Below, piece by piece: positions 18,942 through 29,248 of a stretch of 64,000 nucleotides of DNA (positions are counted from its first letter, which is position 1; every line of letters starts with the position of its first letter). The notes beneath the pieces were generated by a model that saw nothing but the letters and a program-made list of their open reading frames with translations, was not told where the DNA came from and made no database searches. The stretch comes from Mesorhizobium sp. M4B.F.Ca.ET.203.01.1.1 (GTDB taxonomy: Bacteria; Pseudomonadota; Alphaproteobacteria; Rhizobiales; Rhizobiaceae). The position numbers and the translations under genes were made by a program. Where the stretch lies: contig NZ_SRUO01000001.1 in assembly GCF_004791025.1 (NCBI RefSeq), positions 663,087 to 727,086 of the forward strand, written 5' to 3'.

Positions 18942-19339
18942 CTCCCCCACTTGGGGGGAGATCGCACTATCTTCAGAGGCAAGCGTCTGCAATTGAGAAG
19001 TGGCGCCTGCTCGGATGGCTTGGCACCCTTCCTCTCCCCCGTCGATCGGGGGAGAGGTGTCGAGCGTAGCTCGACGGAGTGGGGGTCGACCCTGGCGCGG
19101 GTCAGGACGACGCGTGCAAGCGATCCTCTTTCCTATGCCCGTTGCGGCGGTTGCCAGGTGGTTCCCCCACTCCGTCGCCACTTCGCGGCGCCACCTCTCC
19201 CCCCTCCGGAGGGAGAGGAAAGCAGCCTCAGTGGGGGAGATGTCCGGCACGACAGAGGGGGGCGCGAAGAAACTCGGCATATCGAGCCTTGCAATCTCGC
19301 TTGACGATGCGGGATCAGCACAGGCCACAGGCGCAGCCT
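18942..19339. repeat. Cluster of dispersed intergenic repeats upstream of the membrane protein
   Basis: This 398-base gap has no supported gene. It holds three palindromic modules. At 18921-18964 is the block seen at 15995-16038, inverted. At 19031-19092 is CTCTCCCCCGTCGATCGGGG extending to GGAGTGGGGGTCGACC, matched in inverse at 49529-49595. At 19161-19261 is a CCACTCCGTCGCC...CCTCTCCCCCCTCCGGAGGG unit joined to a third copy of the GGGGGAGATGTCCGGCA block. Open frames across it come from the repeats. Confidence 0.8.
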
Positions 19340-20644
19340 TTAAACCTTGACCAGCTGCCTCACCCGGTCCTTCTCGCCGAATATCCTCAGGTAGCGCTTG
19401 ATCTCCTTCAAGTCCCCGGTCGCCTTGGCCGGATTGTCGGAGAGCTTGACCGCAGGCCTTCCATTGGCCTCGGTGACCTTGCAGACCAGCGAGATGGCAT
19501 CCAGGCTGTTGGTTTCGGTCGGCGCGCAGCCCTCGAAATCGTTGGTGAGGTTGGTGCCCCAGCCGAAAGACATGCGCACCTTGCCGCGGAAGTGGCGGTA
19601 GGTCTCCTCGATCGTCTCGACCTCGAGCCCGTCGGAGAAGATCAGCAGCTTCTGCCTGGGGTCCTTGCCCCTCTCGCGCCACCACTCGATGATCTTCTCG
19701 CCACCCTCGATCGGCGGCGCGCTGTCGGGGCGGAAGCCGGTCCAGTCGGCGACCCAGTCCGGCGCGTCACGCAGGAAGGATGCGGTGCCGAACGCGTCCG
19801 GCAGCACGATCAGCAAATTGCCGCCATAGTAGCGCTGCCAGTCCTGCAGCACCTTGTAGGGCGACTGCTTGAGCTCCTCTTCCGAATTAGCGAGGGCGGC
19901 AAACACCATCGGCAGCTCATGCGCGTTGGTGCCGAGCGCCTCGAGGTCGTTGTCCATGGCAAGCAGGACGTTGGAGGTGCCGGTGAAGGCCTGGCCGATG
20001 CCTTCCTTCAAGGCTTCCACACACCAGCGTTGCCACAGGAAGGAGTGGCGGCGGCGGGTGCCGAAATCGGATATGCGGATGCCCGGCAGCGCCTTCAGCC
20101 GCTCGGTCTTTGCCCACATCTTGGCCTTGGCGCGGGCATAGAGCACGTCGAGCGCGAACGGGCCGAAGGCGCGCATGGCCGCGCGCGATCGCAGTTCATT
20201 GATGATGGCCAGCGCCGGGATCTCCCACAGGGTCGTGTACATCCAGGGGCCGCTGAAGGAGAGCTCGTACTGGCCGTCGCGCTTGGACAGCTCGTATTCG
20301 GGCAACTGGAAATCCTCCAGCCAGGCAAGGAATTCCGGCTCGAAGATCTGCTTGCGGCCATAGAAGGTGTTGCCGCCGAGCCAGATCATCTCCTTCTTGG
20401 AGAAGCGCAAGGTGCGGGCGTGGTCGAGCTGGTCGCGCAGTTCCTGCTCGTCGATCTCGTCGGCGAGGCGCACCGAGGTGGTGCGGTTGATCAGCGAGAA
20501 AGTGGTTTCGACCTTGGGATACATGCCCCAGATCATCTGCAGCATCAGAAGCTTGTAGAAATCGGTGTCGAGCAGGCTGCGGACGATCGGGTCCAGCTTC
20601 CAGGTGTGGTTGTAGACGCGCCGCGCAATATCGGTCTTTGCCAT
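19340..20644 (-). CDS. pncB: Nicotinate phosphoribosyltransferase
   Basis: PncB, 434 residues, makes nicotinate mononucleotide from nicotinate and PRPP, the entry step of the Preiss-Handler NAD salvage route. Family landmarks are [17 protein letters not shown] near residue 25, [15 protein letters not shown] near 195, GTSNVLLA with the AHELPM motif near 225-245, and the phosphate-binding region SDGLEVETI and [11 protein letters not shown] near 340-370. The ATG at 20644 starts directly with [13 protein letters not shown] as in rhizobial homologues. With pncA 10 kb away it completes nicotinamide recycling. Confidence 0.97.
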   Translation of the reverse strand: MAKTDIARRVYNHTWKLDPIVRSLLDTDFYKLLMLQMIWGMYPKVETTFSLINRTTSVRLADEIDEQELRDQLDHARTLRFSKKEMIWLGGNTFYGRKQIFEPEFLAWLEDFQLPEYELSKRDGQYELSFSGPWMYTTLWEIPALAIINELRSRAAMRAFGPFALDVLYARAKAKMWAKTERLKALPGIRISDFGTRRRHSFLWQRWCVEALKEGIGQAFTGTSNVLLAMDNDLEALGTNAHELPMVFAALANSEEELKQSPYKVLQDWQRYYGGNLLIVLPDAFGTASFLRDAPDWVADWTGFRPDSAPPIEGGEKIIEWWRERGKDPRQKLLIFSDGLEVETIEETYRHFRGKVRMSFGWGTNLTNDFEGCAPTETNSLDAISLVCKVTEANGRPAVKLSDNPAKATGDLKEIKRYLRIFGEKDRVRQLVKV

Positions 20645-20804
20645 CTCGTCCTGCCGCCTTCGCTGCTCACTCTAGCGCTTGCCTGCGCATTTCCGGCCGC
20701 TTTTCCTGGAACTGCTTCAACCAAGCCTCTTAGCATTGAATTTTCGGCAACGCCTCCCGCTTTGCGGGCTGGCCCGACAAAAAGAGGCCGCCCCGGTCCA
20801 GCCG

Positions 20805-21779
20805 TCAGGACGCCGTCCTGGCGCCGATCACCCTCAGCGCCGGGCGCTTCCGGCGGCTGCCGATGCGCCCCGCGACCGGTGCGTCGGCGCGGCCGTCGGC
20901 CTGTTCCTTCTCGGCGAACAGCCAGTCGATGAAGAGCTGAACGATCGGCGTCGACCTCATCTCGTTGCGGCAGACGACGTAGAAGTCGTCGACCGCCGGC
21001 ACCGACAGGCTGAACGGAGCGACCAGCAGGCCCCTGGCCAGCAGCGTGCTCGCGGTGACGGAATCGCCGAGCGCGACGCCGTGGCCATGCACGGCGGCCT
21101 CGGTCGCGGTGCGCGCGTCGCCCAAATGATGGCGGCGGCCGCGCTCCAGGTCCAGCGCGTCGGCGGCGGCCAGCCAGGTGTGCCACTCGCGGCCGTCATC
21201 GCCGTGCAGGATGACATGGTCGGCGAGATCGCGAACGGTGCGGATCGGGCGGTTGTTGATCAGCGTCGGACTGACCACGGGGAACAGTTCGAGGCCGGAC
21301 CATTTGCGCATCCAGCAATCGCTCCAGCTGCCATCGCCATAGTGCACGCAGACATCGATATGCGGGGCGCGAATGTCCCTGGCGTCGTTGGAGGGAAGCA
21401 AGGTGAGCTGGATGTCGGGATATTGCGCGGTGAACGAGCCCAATCGCGGCGTCATCCACAAGAGCAGCAGCGCCGGCACGCAGGATATTGAGAGCTTGCC
21501 GGCGCTGGCCGGCCGCGTCATGCGCTGCGTGGCGGCGGCGATGCCGTCGAAGGCGCTCGACACCGCCGGCAGAAGCTCGGCGCCGTGCGGCGTCAGCTTC
21601 ACCCGCTGGCCGGCGCGCTCGAGCAGCTTGACGCCGAGCGACTGCTCGAGCGCCTTGATCTGGTGGCTGACGGCGCCGTGCGTGACATTCAGCTCCGCCG
21701 CAGCCTTGGTCAGCGAGGCATGGCGGGCCGTGGCCTCGAAGGCGCGCAGCGGATTCAGCGGGGGCAGACGCTTGGCCAT
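20805..21779 (-). CDS. LysR-family regulator (GcvA-like), divergent from ureohydrolase
   Basis: A 324-residue LysR regulator. The N-terminal helix-turn-helix reads RAFEATARHASLTKAAAELNVTHGAVSHQIKALEQSLGV, the GcvA-type form. The rest is the effector-binding domain, with CVHYGDGSWSDCW as in this subgroup. It diverges from the ureohydrolase gene at 21985, with a perfect 7-base palindrome just upstream of its own start. It probably controls that gene and the ABC genes after it in response to a guanidino or amino compound; the ligand is inferred. Confidence 0.92.
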   Translation of the reverse strand: MAKRLPPLNPLRAFEATARHASLTKAAAELNVTHGAVSHQIKALEQSLGVKLLERAGQRVKLTPHGAELLPAVSSAFDGIAAATQRMTRPASAGKLSISCVPALLLLWMTPRLGSFTAQYPDIQLTLLPSNDARDIRAPHIDVCVHYGDGSWSDCWMRKWSGLELFPVVSPTLINNRPIRTVRDLADHVILHGDDGREWHTWLAAADALDLERGRRHHLGDARTATEAAVHGHGVALGDSVTASTLLARGLLVAPFSLSVPAVDDFYVVCRNEMRSTPIVQLFIDWLFAEKEQADGRADAPVAGRIGSRRKRPALRVIGARTAS

Positions 21780-21794
21780 GGTGCACTCAAGTAG

Positions 21795-21811
21795 TGTGAG
21801 ATTTTCTCACA
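21795..21811. promoter_or_regulatory. Perfect palindrome, probable LysR operator
   Basis: TGTGAGA-TTT-TCTCACA is an exact inverted repeat whose spacing fits a T-N11-A LysR box. It lies 16 bases upstream of the lysR start and about 170 bases from the ureohydrolase start, where autoregulation with divergent activation is usual. Confidence 0.65.
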
Positions 21812-21984
21812 ACAAACACCCTAACAATATCAATTGATTTTTCAATGGAGCTGCCGGAAACTTTGTCCCGGAACATCATCAAGACGTGAAATCTGCAGGC
21901 AGCCAGGGCGGGACCGCGGTCCGGCCGGATGGCCGTCAGCATCATAGGTGTTGCTTCACTACCAGCCAGACGGAGGAGACCGAC

Positions 21985-23040
21985 ATGGGTTACGATCGCG
22001 GCAAACTTGAAGCGTTGCGTCGCAAGTATGGCGAGGGCCATGGCGGCGAGATGTTCGACCCGAAGTTCCGCAAGGTCGCCGACAAGATCTTCTCCAAGTC
22101 GGGCACCAGGCTGGCGCCCTATTCCGGCATCCCGACCTTCCTCACCGCGCCCTACCGCGAGGTGGCCGCCGACAAGCCGGATTTCGGCGATCTGCAGGTG
22201 GCGATGATCGGCGTGCCGATGGATCTCGGCGTCACCAACCGTCCGGGCTCGCGCTTTGGGCCGCGGGCGCTGCGCGCCATCGAGCGCATCGGCCCCTACA
22301 ACCATGTGCTGGAGTGCGCGCCGACGCATGAGCTTCGCGTCGCCGACATCGGCGACGTGCCGTTCCAGAGCCGCTACCGGCTGGAGACCAGCCATGAGGA
22401 CATCGAGCGCCGAGCCAACCAGATCGTCGACGCCGGCGTCATCCCGCTCTCGGTCGGCGGCGACCACTCGATCAGCCATCCGATTCTGAAGGCGGTCGGC
22501 AAGAAGGCACCGGTCGGCATGATCCATATCGATGCCCATTGCGACACCAGCGGCCTGTTCGACCTGACCAAGTTCCACCATGGCGGGCCGTTCCGCAACG
22601 CGGTGCTGGACGGCGTGCTCGATCCCTCGCGCACCATCCAGATCGGCATCCGCGGCTCGGCCGAGTATCTGTGGGAGTTCTCCTACGAGTCCGGCATGAC
22701 GGTCGTGCACGCCGAGGAAGTGACAGGGTTGGGCATGCCGGCCATCATCGAGAAGGCGCGCAAGATCGTCGGCGACGGGCCGACCTACATTTCCTTCGAC
22801 GTCGACAGCGTCGATCCGGCCTTCGCGCCGGGCACCGGCACGCCGGAAGTCGGCGGGCTGACGACGCGCGAGGTGCTCGAACTGCTGCGCGGCCTCAAGG
22901 GCCTCAACATCGTCGGCGGCGACGTCGTCGAGGTGGCGCCGCAATACGACGCGACCACCAACACCGCCCATGTCGGCGCCCAGGTCTTGTTCGAGATCCT
23001 GAGCCTGATGGTGTTCAGCCCGGCCATCAAGAAAGGCTGA
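21985..23040 (+). CDS. speB: Ureohydrolase: agmatinase / guanidinobutyrase family
   Basis: A 351-residue binuclear manganese hydrolase that releases urea from a guanidino compound. Metal ligands are all present: His161 (GGDHSISHP), Asp183, His185, Asp187 (HIDAHCDT), Asp272 and Asp274 (FDVDSVDPAFAPGTGTPE). ATG at 21985 has CGGAGGAG upstream. The 40-residue N-terminal extension is seen in the agmatinase/guanidinobutyrase branch, so the substrate could be agmatine, 4-guanidinobutyrate or 3-guanidinopropionate. The urea formed could feed the urease encoded at 50608-58931. ABC genes for amino-acid- and polyamine-like ligands follow on the same strand. Confidence 0.9.
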   Translation: MGYDRGKLEALRRKYGEGHGGEMFDPKFRKVADKIFSKSGTRLAPYSGIPTFLTAPYREVAADKPDFGDLQVAMIGVPMDLGVTNRPGSRFGPRALRAIERIGPYNHVLECAPTHELRVADIGDVPFQSRYRLETSHEDIERRANQIVDAGVIPLSVGGDHSISHPILKAVGKKAPVGMIHIDAHCDTSGLFDLTKFHHGGPFRNAVLDGVLDPSRTIQIGIRGSAEYLWEFSYESGMTVVHAEEVTGLGMPAIIEKARKIVGDGPTYISFDVDSVDPAFAPGTGTPEVGGLTTREVLELLRGLKGLNIVGGDVVEVAPQYDATTNTAHVGAQVLFEILSLMVFSPAIKKG

Positions 23041-23119
23041 GGCGGCGCCAGACCAATACGGCCGCCGCGCTGGAGCCGGCGGCCGGTTTCAACAACAAGC
23101 TTCCAGAAGGGGAACTAAA

Positions 23120-23923
23120 ATGACACTTCGCACCACGCTGAAATCCGCCATCACGGCAATGCTGATGCTCGGCGCCGCCGGCCTCGCCTCGCAGGCGGCC
23201 AGGGCCGACGCCATCGACGACATCACCAAGGCCGGCACCATCAATGTCGGCATCTTCTCCGACTTCCCGCCCTTCTCCTCGGCCAGCGCGGACATGAGCA
23301 TCAAGGGCTATGACATCGACGTGGCGCAGGCCATCGCCGACTCCCTGAAGGTGAAGCTGAACCTCGTCAGCGTCACCGGCCAGAACCGCATTCCCTATCT
23401 CACCGACAAGCGCGTCGACTTCCTGATGAGCGTCGGCTACTCGAAGGAGCGCGCCGAGGTGATCGACTTCGCCGCCGCCTACGCGCCCTACTACATTGCC
23501 GTCATCGGTCCGGCCGCGCTTGCCGTCAAAGGCAAGGAGGACCTTGCCGACAAGTCGATCGCCGTCAATCGCGGCACGCTGGAGGACACCTCGCTGACCG
23601 AAGCGGCACCGGCCTCGGCGGACATCCGCCGCTTCGACAACTACAACTCCGTCATCCAGGCCTTCATCTCCGGCCAGACCCAGCTGATGGTGGTCGGCAA
23701 CGATGTCGGCGCCCAGGTTCTGGCCAAGCAGGACGCGCTGCAGCCGGAGCAGAAGTTCCAGCTGCTCACCTCGCCCTCGCATATCGGCCTCAACAAGAAC
23801 GAGGACCGACTGAAGCAGGCGATCAACGACGCGGTCGCCAAGATGCTGGCCGACGGCAAGCTGGACGAGAGCTCGAAGGCCTGGCTGAAGACGCCGCTCA
23901 ACCCCGACAACCTCAAGGACTGA
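23120..23923 (+). CDS. Polar amino acid ABC transporter substrate-binding protein
   Basis: A 267-residue periplasmic protein of family 3 (PF00497). A Sec signal peptide, LKSAITAMLMLGAAGLASQAARA, is followed by a mature start ADAIDDITKAGTINVGIFSDFPPFS and the family motif GYDIDVAQAIADSL. The ribosome site is AAGGGG. It is 79 bases after the ureohydrolase gene and 25 bases before two permease genes. A basic or guanidino amino compound is the likely ligand by context. Confidence 0.93.
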   Translation: MTLRTTLKSAITAMLMLGAAGLASQAARADAIDDITKAGTINVGIFSDFPPFSSASADMSIKGYDIDVAQAIADSLKVKLNLVSVTGQNRIPYLTDKRVDFLMSVGYSKERAEVIDFAAAYAPYYIAVIGPAALAVKGKEDLADKSIAVNRGTLEDTSLTEAAPASADIRRFDNYNSVIQAFISGQTQLMVVGNDVGAQVLAKQDALQPEQKFQLLTSPSHIGLNKNEDRLKQAINDAVAKMLADGKLDESSKAWLKTPLNPDNLKD

Positions 23924-23948
23924 TCCTGGGACAGCAGGGGGCATTGCC

Positions 23949-24617
23949 ATGGGCTACAGCCTCGACTTCGGCTGGCTTGCGGGTGCGGTAGGCGCGATCG
24001 CGCGCGGCGCGGCGACGACGATCCTTTTGATCGCCGTCACCACGCTGGCGGGAACCTTCCTCAGCATCCTCGGCGCCGCCGGCAAAAGAAACGGCCCGAA
24101 GCCGCTCAGGCTGGCGATCGCGGCCTATGTCGAGGTAATGCGCAACACGCCGTTCCTGGTGCAGCTGTTCTTCATCTTCTTCGGGCTGCCCAGCCTCGGC
24201 ATAAGGCTCGATCCGATCCTGGCCGCCATGCTGGCGATGATGCTCAACATGGCGGCCTACACGATCGAGATCGTCGGCGCCGGGCTGGACGCGGTGCCGC
24301 GCGGGCAGACGGAAGCCGCACTGGCGCTTGGGCTCAGGCCTCGTCTGGTGTTCGTCAAGATCGTGCTGCCGCAGGCGCTGAAGGTGATCTACCCGGCGCT
24401 GACCAGCCAGATCGTCATCATGATGCTGGAATCGGCCGTGGTGTCGCAAATCGCGGTGCGGGAACTGACCTACGAGGCCGATATGCTGCAGGCACGCACC
24501 TTCCGCGCCTTCGAGACCTATTTTGTGGTGACGCTGGTCTATCTCGGCCTGTCGATGGGGCTGCGCCGGCTGCTGGTCGGCGGCGGGCGCCGTGTTCTGG
24601 GAGCCGGCGTGTCATGA
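23949..24617 (+). CDS. Polar amino acid ABC transporter permease (1)
   Basis: A 222-residue HisM-type permease. It has the PAAT signature AAYVEVMRNTPFLVQLFFIFFGLP near residue 60 and the EAA loop GAGLDAVPRGQTEAALALGL for ATPase contact. It overlaps the next permease by 4 bases, so the two form a heterodimer. No matching ATPase gene follows. Confidence 0.93.
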   Translation: MGYSLDFGWLAGAVGAIARGAATTILLIAVTTLAGTFLSILGAAGKRNGPKPLRLAIAAYVEVMRNTPFLVQLFFIFFGLPSLGIRLDPILAAMLAMMLNMAAYTIEIVGAGLDAVPRGQTEAALALGLRPRLVFVKIVLPQALKVIYPALTSQIVIMMLESAVVSQIAVRELTYEADMLQARTFRAFETYFVVTLVYLGLSMGLRRLLVGGGRRVLGAGVS

Positions 24618-25261
24618 TCGAGTTCACCTTCTGGGACATATTGCGCAACCTGCTGCTCGCCGCGCGCTGGACGGTGCTGTTGTCGCTCGCCGCCTTCGTC
24701 GGCGGCGCACTGGTCGGCCTGGCCGTGCTGTTCTTGCGCATCGCCAAGACCAAATGGACCCGGCGGATTGCCTCCGGCTACATCGCGCTATTCCAGGGAA
24801 CGCCGCTCTTGATGCAACTCTTCCTGATGTTCTTCGGCCTGCCGATGCTCGGGCTGCGCATCGAGCCGTGGACGGCGGCGGCGCTCGGCCTCACCTTCTT
24901 CGCCAGCGCCTATCTGGCCGAGATCTGGCGTAGCGGCGTCGATGCGCTGCCGCGCGGCCAGTGGGACGCCGGCGCCAGCCTCGGGCTGCACTACCTGCAG
25001 GAGCTCAGGCTGATCATCCTGCCGCAGGCGTTCTCGATCACCCGCGCGCCGACCGTCGGCTTCCTGGTGCAGCTCATCAAGTCGACGGCGCTGACCTCGA
25101 TCATCGGCTTCGAGGAACTGGTCAGGACCTCAAACGCCATCAACAACGCGACCTTCGAACCGTTCACCGTCTACGGACTGGTGGCGCTGATCTTCTTCGT
25201 CATGTGCTTTCCACTGACGCAATACGCCCGCGCGCTCGAGCAACGAGCGGCGGCACACTGA
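24614..25261 (+). CDS. Polar amino acid ABC transporter permease (2)
   Basis: A 215-residue HisQ/M-type permease with GYIALFQGTPLLMQLFLMFFGLPMLG near residue 55 and the EAA loop SGVDALPRGQWDAGASLGLHYLQ. The start ATG overlaps the stop of the first permease (ATGA). The next gene, after 71 bases, is a polyamine-type binding protein, not the expected HisP-type ATPase. Confidence 0.93.
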   Translation: MIEFTFWDILRNLLLAARWTVLLSLAAFVGGALVGLAVLFLRIAKTKWTRRIASGYIALFQGTPLLMQLFLMFFGLPMLGLRIEPWTAAALGLTFFASAYLAEIWRSGVDALPRGQWDAGASLGLHYLQELRLIILPQAFSITRAPTVGFLVQLIKSTALTSIIGFEELVRTSNAINNATFEPFTVYGLVALIFFVMCFPLTQYARALEQRAAAH

Positions 25262-25332
25262 TCCGCCGGACGGCGGAGAAACGCAACCAAGGGAACCCGC
25301 CGGACAACCGGCACAAACAGAGGAGAATTGAG

Positions 25333-26421
25333 ATGAACAGACTGATCGCAACACCCATCACCCGGCGCGGCGTGCTTGGCGCCGGCCTGGCCGCCGCCGG
25401 CGTGCTCGCCATGCCCGCGGTGCTGCGGGCGCAGGACAAGTCGCTGAAGGTCGGCGTCTATGGCGGCTACTTCAAGAAATCGTTCGACGAGCATGTCTTT
25501 CCGGAATTCACCAAGGCAACCGGCATCGCGGTGGAATCGGTCGCCGAGCCGACCGGCGAGGCCTGGCTGGTACAGCTCGAACAGGCGGCCAAGGCCGGAC
25601 AGGCGCCGGCCGACCTTTCGATGATGTCGCAGACCTCGACGCTCAAGGGCCAGTCGACCGAACTGTGGACGCCGCTCGACACCTCGAAGTTCAAGCACTA
25701 TGGCGACCTCCTGCCCCGCTTCATCAACAAATATCCGGACGGCCGCGTCGCCGGCATCGGCGCGGTGGCCTGGTGGATCACGCTGGTCACCAACACCGAC
25801 GTCTACAAGGACGCGCCGACCTCGTGGGCAGCACTCTGGGACAAGGCCAACGAGGACAAGCTCGGCCTGCTGGCGCTCGCCTCCAACTCGTTCCTGCTCG
25901 AAGTAACGGCCAAGACCTTCATGGGTGGCACCAACGCGCTCGACACCGAAGACGGGCTGAACAAGGCGTTCGAGAAGCTCGCCGAGCTCAAGCCGAATGT
26001 CCGGCTGTGGTATCGCGACGAGGCGCAGTTCGAGCAGGCGCTGAAGTCGGGCGAGATCCCGATGGGCCAGTACTACCACGACGTCACCGGGCTTGCGGCC
26101 GCCGACGGCTTCCATGTCCGCTCGACCTTCCCGAAGGAAGGCGGCATCCAGGATTCCGGCAACTGGGTGCTGTCGCGCGCCTCGACCAAGGTCGAGGAAG
26201 CGCACGCCTTCATCGACTTCATGAGCCAGCCTTCGATGCAGGGCGTGATGTCGCGCAAGGTCGGCACCACGCCGACGTTGAAGAAGGAAGTGCTCGACCT
26301 CAAGCCGGAGGAGTTCGCCGCCGTGTCGTCCGACATCGAGCCGATCATCCCGCGCTACGACCTCTATACGTCGAAGGCCGACTGGATCAACCAGAAGTGG
26401 ACCGAGCTGATCGTCGGCTAA
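25333..26421 (+). CDS. Extracellular solute-binding protein, polyamine (PotD/PotF) type
   Basis: A 362-residue binding protein with a twin-arginine-like signal, ITRRGVLGAGLAAAGVLAMPAVLRAQ, then DKSLKVGVYGGYFKKSFDEHVFPEFTKATGI, the usual start of this family. The chosen ATG has AGGAGA ideally placed. It begins a complete system with the ATPase and two permeases after it. The ligand may be putrescine, agmatine or another cation from the ureohydrolase context. Confidence 0.92.
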   Translation: MNRLIATPITRRGVLGAGLAAAGVLAMPAVLRAQDKSLKVGVYGGYFKKSFDEHVFPEFTKATGIAVESVAEPTGEAWLVQLEQAAKAGQAPADLSMMSQTSTLKGQSTELWTPLDTSKFKHYGDLLPRFINKYPDGRVAGIGAVAWWITLVTNTDVYKDAPTSWAALWDKANEDKLGLLALASNSFLLEVTAKTFMGGTNALDTEDGLNKAFEKLAELKPNVRLWYRDEAQFEQALKSGEIPMGQYYHDVTGLAAADGFHVRSTFPKEGGIQDSGNWVLSRASTKVEEAHAFIDFMSQPSMQGVMSRKVGTTPTLKKEVLDLKPEEFAAVSSDIEPIIPRYDLYTSKADWINQKWTELIVG

Positions 26422-26442
26422 GCAGCCGGAACGCATGAAGCC

Positions 26443-26468
26443 GGCCGCCGGGCATCTGCCCGGCGGCC
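26443..26468 (+). other. Stem-loop after the binding-protein gene
   Basis: GGCCGCCGGGCA pairs perfectly with TGCCCGGCGGCC (12 base pairs) starting 21 bases after the stop. It is not followed by a T-run. Such hairpins inside ABC operons usually protect the upstream message or cut read-through, giving more binding protein than permease. Confidence 0.75.
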
Positions 26469-26501
26469 CTTGCGGTGCAACGTCCTGAGAGAGGGGTGAG
26501 C

Positions 26502-27535
<1,034 letters not shown>

Positions 27536-27539
<4 letters not shown>

Positions 27540-28390
27540 GACGCGAAGCCCCCAGGTCGCTAGCCGACTATACGCCGCTGTTCTTCCCGGGCCTGATGCT
27601 GATCGTCTTCTTCGTCGTGCCGTTCTCGACGATGATCGCCGTCAGCTTCTTCAAGCGCAATCCGTCCGGCTTCTACACGCCGGATTTCGTCATCGACAAT
27701 TACGCCCGCTTCCTGTCGACCTTCTTCGGCGGCGTGCTCGGCTTCTCGCTGATGCTGGCGGTGCTGGTCGCCGTCTGCTGCGTGGCGATCGGCTTTCCCT
27801 TCACCTACCTTTTGACCCGGCGGCCGCGCCGCGTGCAGACGCTGTGGCTGGTCGGCCTCTTGTCGGTGCTGTCGCTGTCGGAAGTCATCATCGGCTTTGC
27901 CTGGTCGACGCTGTTCTCGCGCACTGCGGGCATCACCAACCTTCTGGTGGCGATCGGGCTGATGGACAAGCCGGTGGCGCTGCTGCCGACCTTCGGTGCG
28001 GTGCTGACCGGCATGGTCTATCAGGCGCTGCCCTACACGATCCTGGTGCTTTACCCGGCGCTTGTCCGTCTCGACCCGACCTTGCTGGAGGCGGCGCGCA
28101 CGCTCGGCGCCTCGCCGGTCAGGGCCTTCTTCAACGTTGTCGCGCCGGCGCTCAGGAACACCATCGTGGCGACGCTGATCATGGTCTTCGTCTTCGCGCT
28201 CGGTTCCTATCTTTTGCCGCAGATCCTCGGGCGGCCGCAGCACTGGACGCTCTCGGTGCTGATCACCGACCAGGCGATCTACCAGTCCAACATGCCTTTC
28301 GCGGCGGCGATGGCGGTGTTCCTGGTGCTGATCTCGCTGGCACTGGTCGGCATGACGCTGCTCGTCGGACGCAGGGAGAACGCGCTATGA
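27536..28390 (+). CDS. Polyamine-type ABC transporter permease (PotB-like)
   Basis: A 284-residue permease with six predicted helices and the EAA-type loop LDPTLLEAARTLGASPVRAFFNVVAPAL. It starts inside the ATPase stop and its own stop overlaps the second permease (ATGA). It forms the inner-membrane channel with the next product. Confidence 0.94.
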
Positions 28391-29190
28391 TCGAGACCTG
28401 GCTCCGCCGCCTCTATTTCGGCCTCGTCGCGCTGTTCCTGGCAGCGCCGCTCATCGTCGTCGCCGGCGTCTCGGTCAATTCGCGGCAGGAACTCACCTTC
28501 CCGCCGGTCGGCTTCTCGCTCGCCTGGTACGCGCAGATCTTCACCGATCCGGAATGGCGGCTGGCGCTGATCCATTCGGTGACGCTCGCCGTCTGCTCGG
28601 CGGCGATCGCGGTGGCCATCGCGCTGCCGCTTGCCTGGTTCCTGTGGCGGCGCATCGCGCCATGGGCGAACATCTTCCAGGTGCTGGGTCTGGCGCCCTT
28701 CATCCTGCCGCCGGTCATCACGGCGCTCGGCTTCCTCAGCTTCTGGGCGACGGCCGGGCTGTTCGGCCAGTTCTTCACCGCCATCATCAGCCACGCGATC
28801 TTCTTCGTGACGCTGCCGCTGGTGACGCTGTCGCTGGGCTTTGCCTCGATCGACCGCTCGCTGGTCGAGGCGGCGGCGACCATGGGCGCCGACGACCGCA
28901 CCGTCTTGAAGACCGTGGTGCTGCCGTTGATCCTGCCCTATCTCGTCTCGGGCTACGCCTTCGCCTTCGTGCTGTCGCTGAATGAATACATCGTCGCCTA
29001 CATGACGATCGGCTTCACCACCGAGACATTGCCGATCAAGATCTTCAACGCGCTGCGCTACGGCTACACGCCGACCATGGCCGCGGTGTCGGTGTTCTTC
29101 GTCGCGGTGGCGGCGCTGGTGTTCGGCTCGATCGCCAGGTTCGGCGACATCCGCAGGCTGCTGGGCGCCATGTCTTCCGACGGCAACTGA
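28387..29190 (+). CDS. Polyamine-type ABC transporter permease (PotC-like)
   Basis: A 267-residue permease with the loop DRSLVEAAATMGADDRTVLKTVVLPLILPY and the conserved ending in SLNEYIVAYMTIGFTTETLPIKIF that is typical of PotC proteins. The ATG at 28387 overlaps the previous stop; longer frames in the same phase are shadows of potB. It is the last gene of the transport operon, followed by a terminator. Confidence 0.94.
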   Translation: MIETWLRRLYFGLVALFLAAPLIVVAGVSVNSRQELTFPPVGFSLAWYAQIFTDPEWRLALIHSVTLAVCSAAIAVAIALPLAWFLWRRIAPWANIFQVLGLAPFILPPVITALGFLSFWATAGLFGQFFTAIISHAIFFVTLPLVTLSLGFASIDRSLVEAAATMGADDRTVLKTVVLPLILPYLVSGYAFAFVLSLNEYIVAYMTIGFTTETLPIKIFNALRYGYTPTMAAVSVFFVAVAALVFGSIARFGDIRRLLGAMSSDGN

Positions 29191-29215
29191 AGCAAGCCTG
29201 CAATCGAATGGGAAC

Positions 29216-29240
29216 GGCCGCGGGGCGACGCGCGGCCTTT
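29216..29240 (+). terminator. Probable terminator between convergent genes
   Basis: GGCCGCG (29216-29222) pairs with CGCGGCC (29231-29237), followed by TTTCTGTT, 25 bases after the last ABC permease stop and just before the end of the MATE gene on the other strand. Confidence 0.6.
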
Positions 29241-29248
29241 CTGTTGGA

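Noticed and set aside
18869..19685. Coding frames through the repeat cluster upstream of the membrane protein
   Set aside because: They are made by the palindromic repeats and carry typical repeat translations; no ribosome site or family.
25262..25332. A missing HisP-type ATPase hidden after the two amino-acid permeases
   Set aside because: Only 71 bases lie before the next gene, too short for an ATPase, and no Walker motifs are in other frames there.
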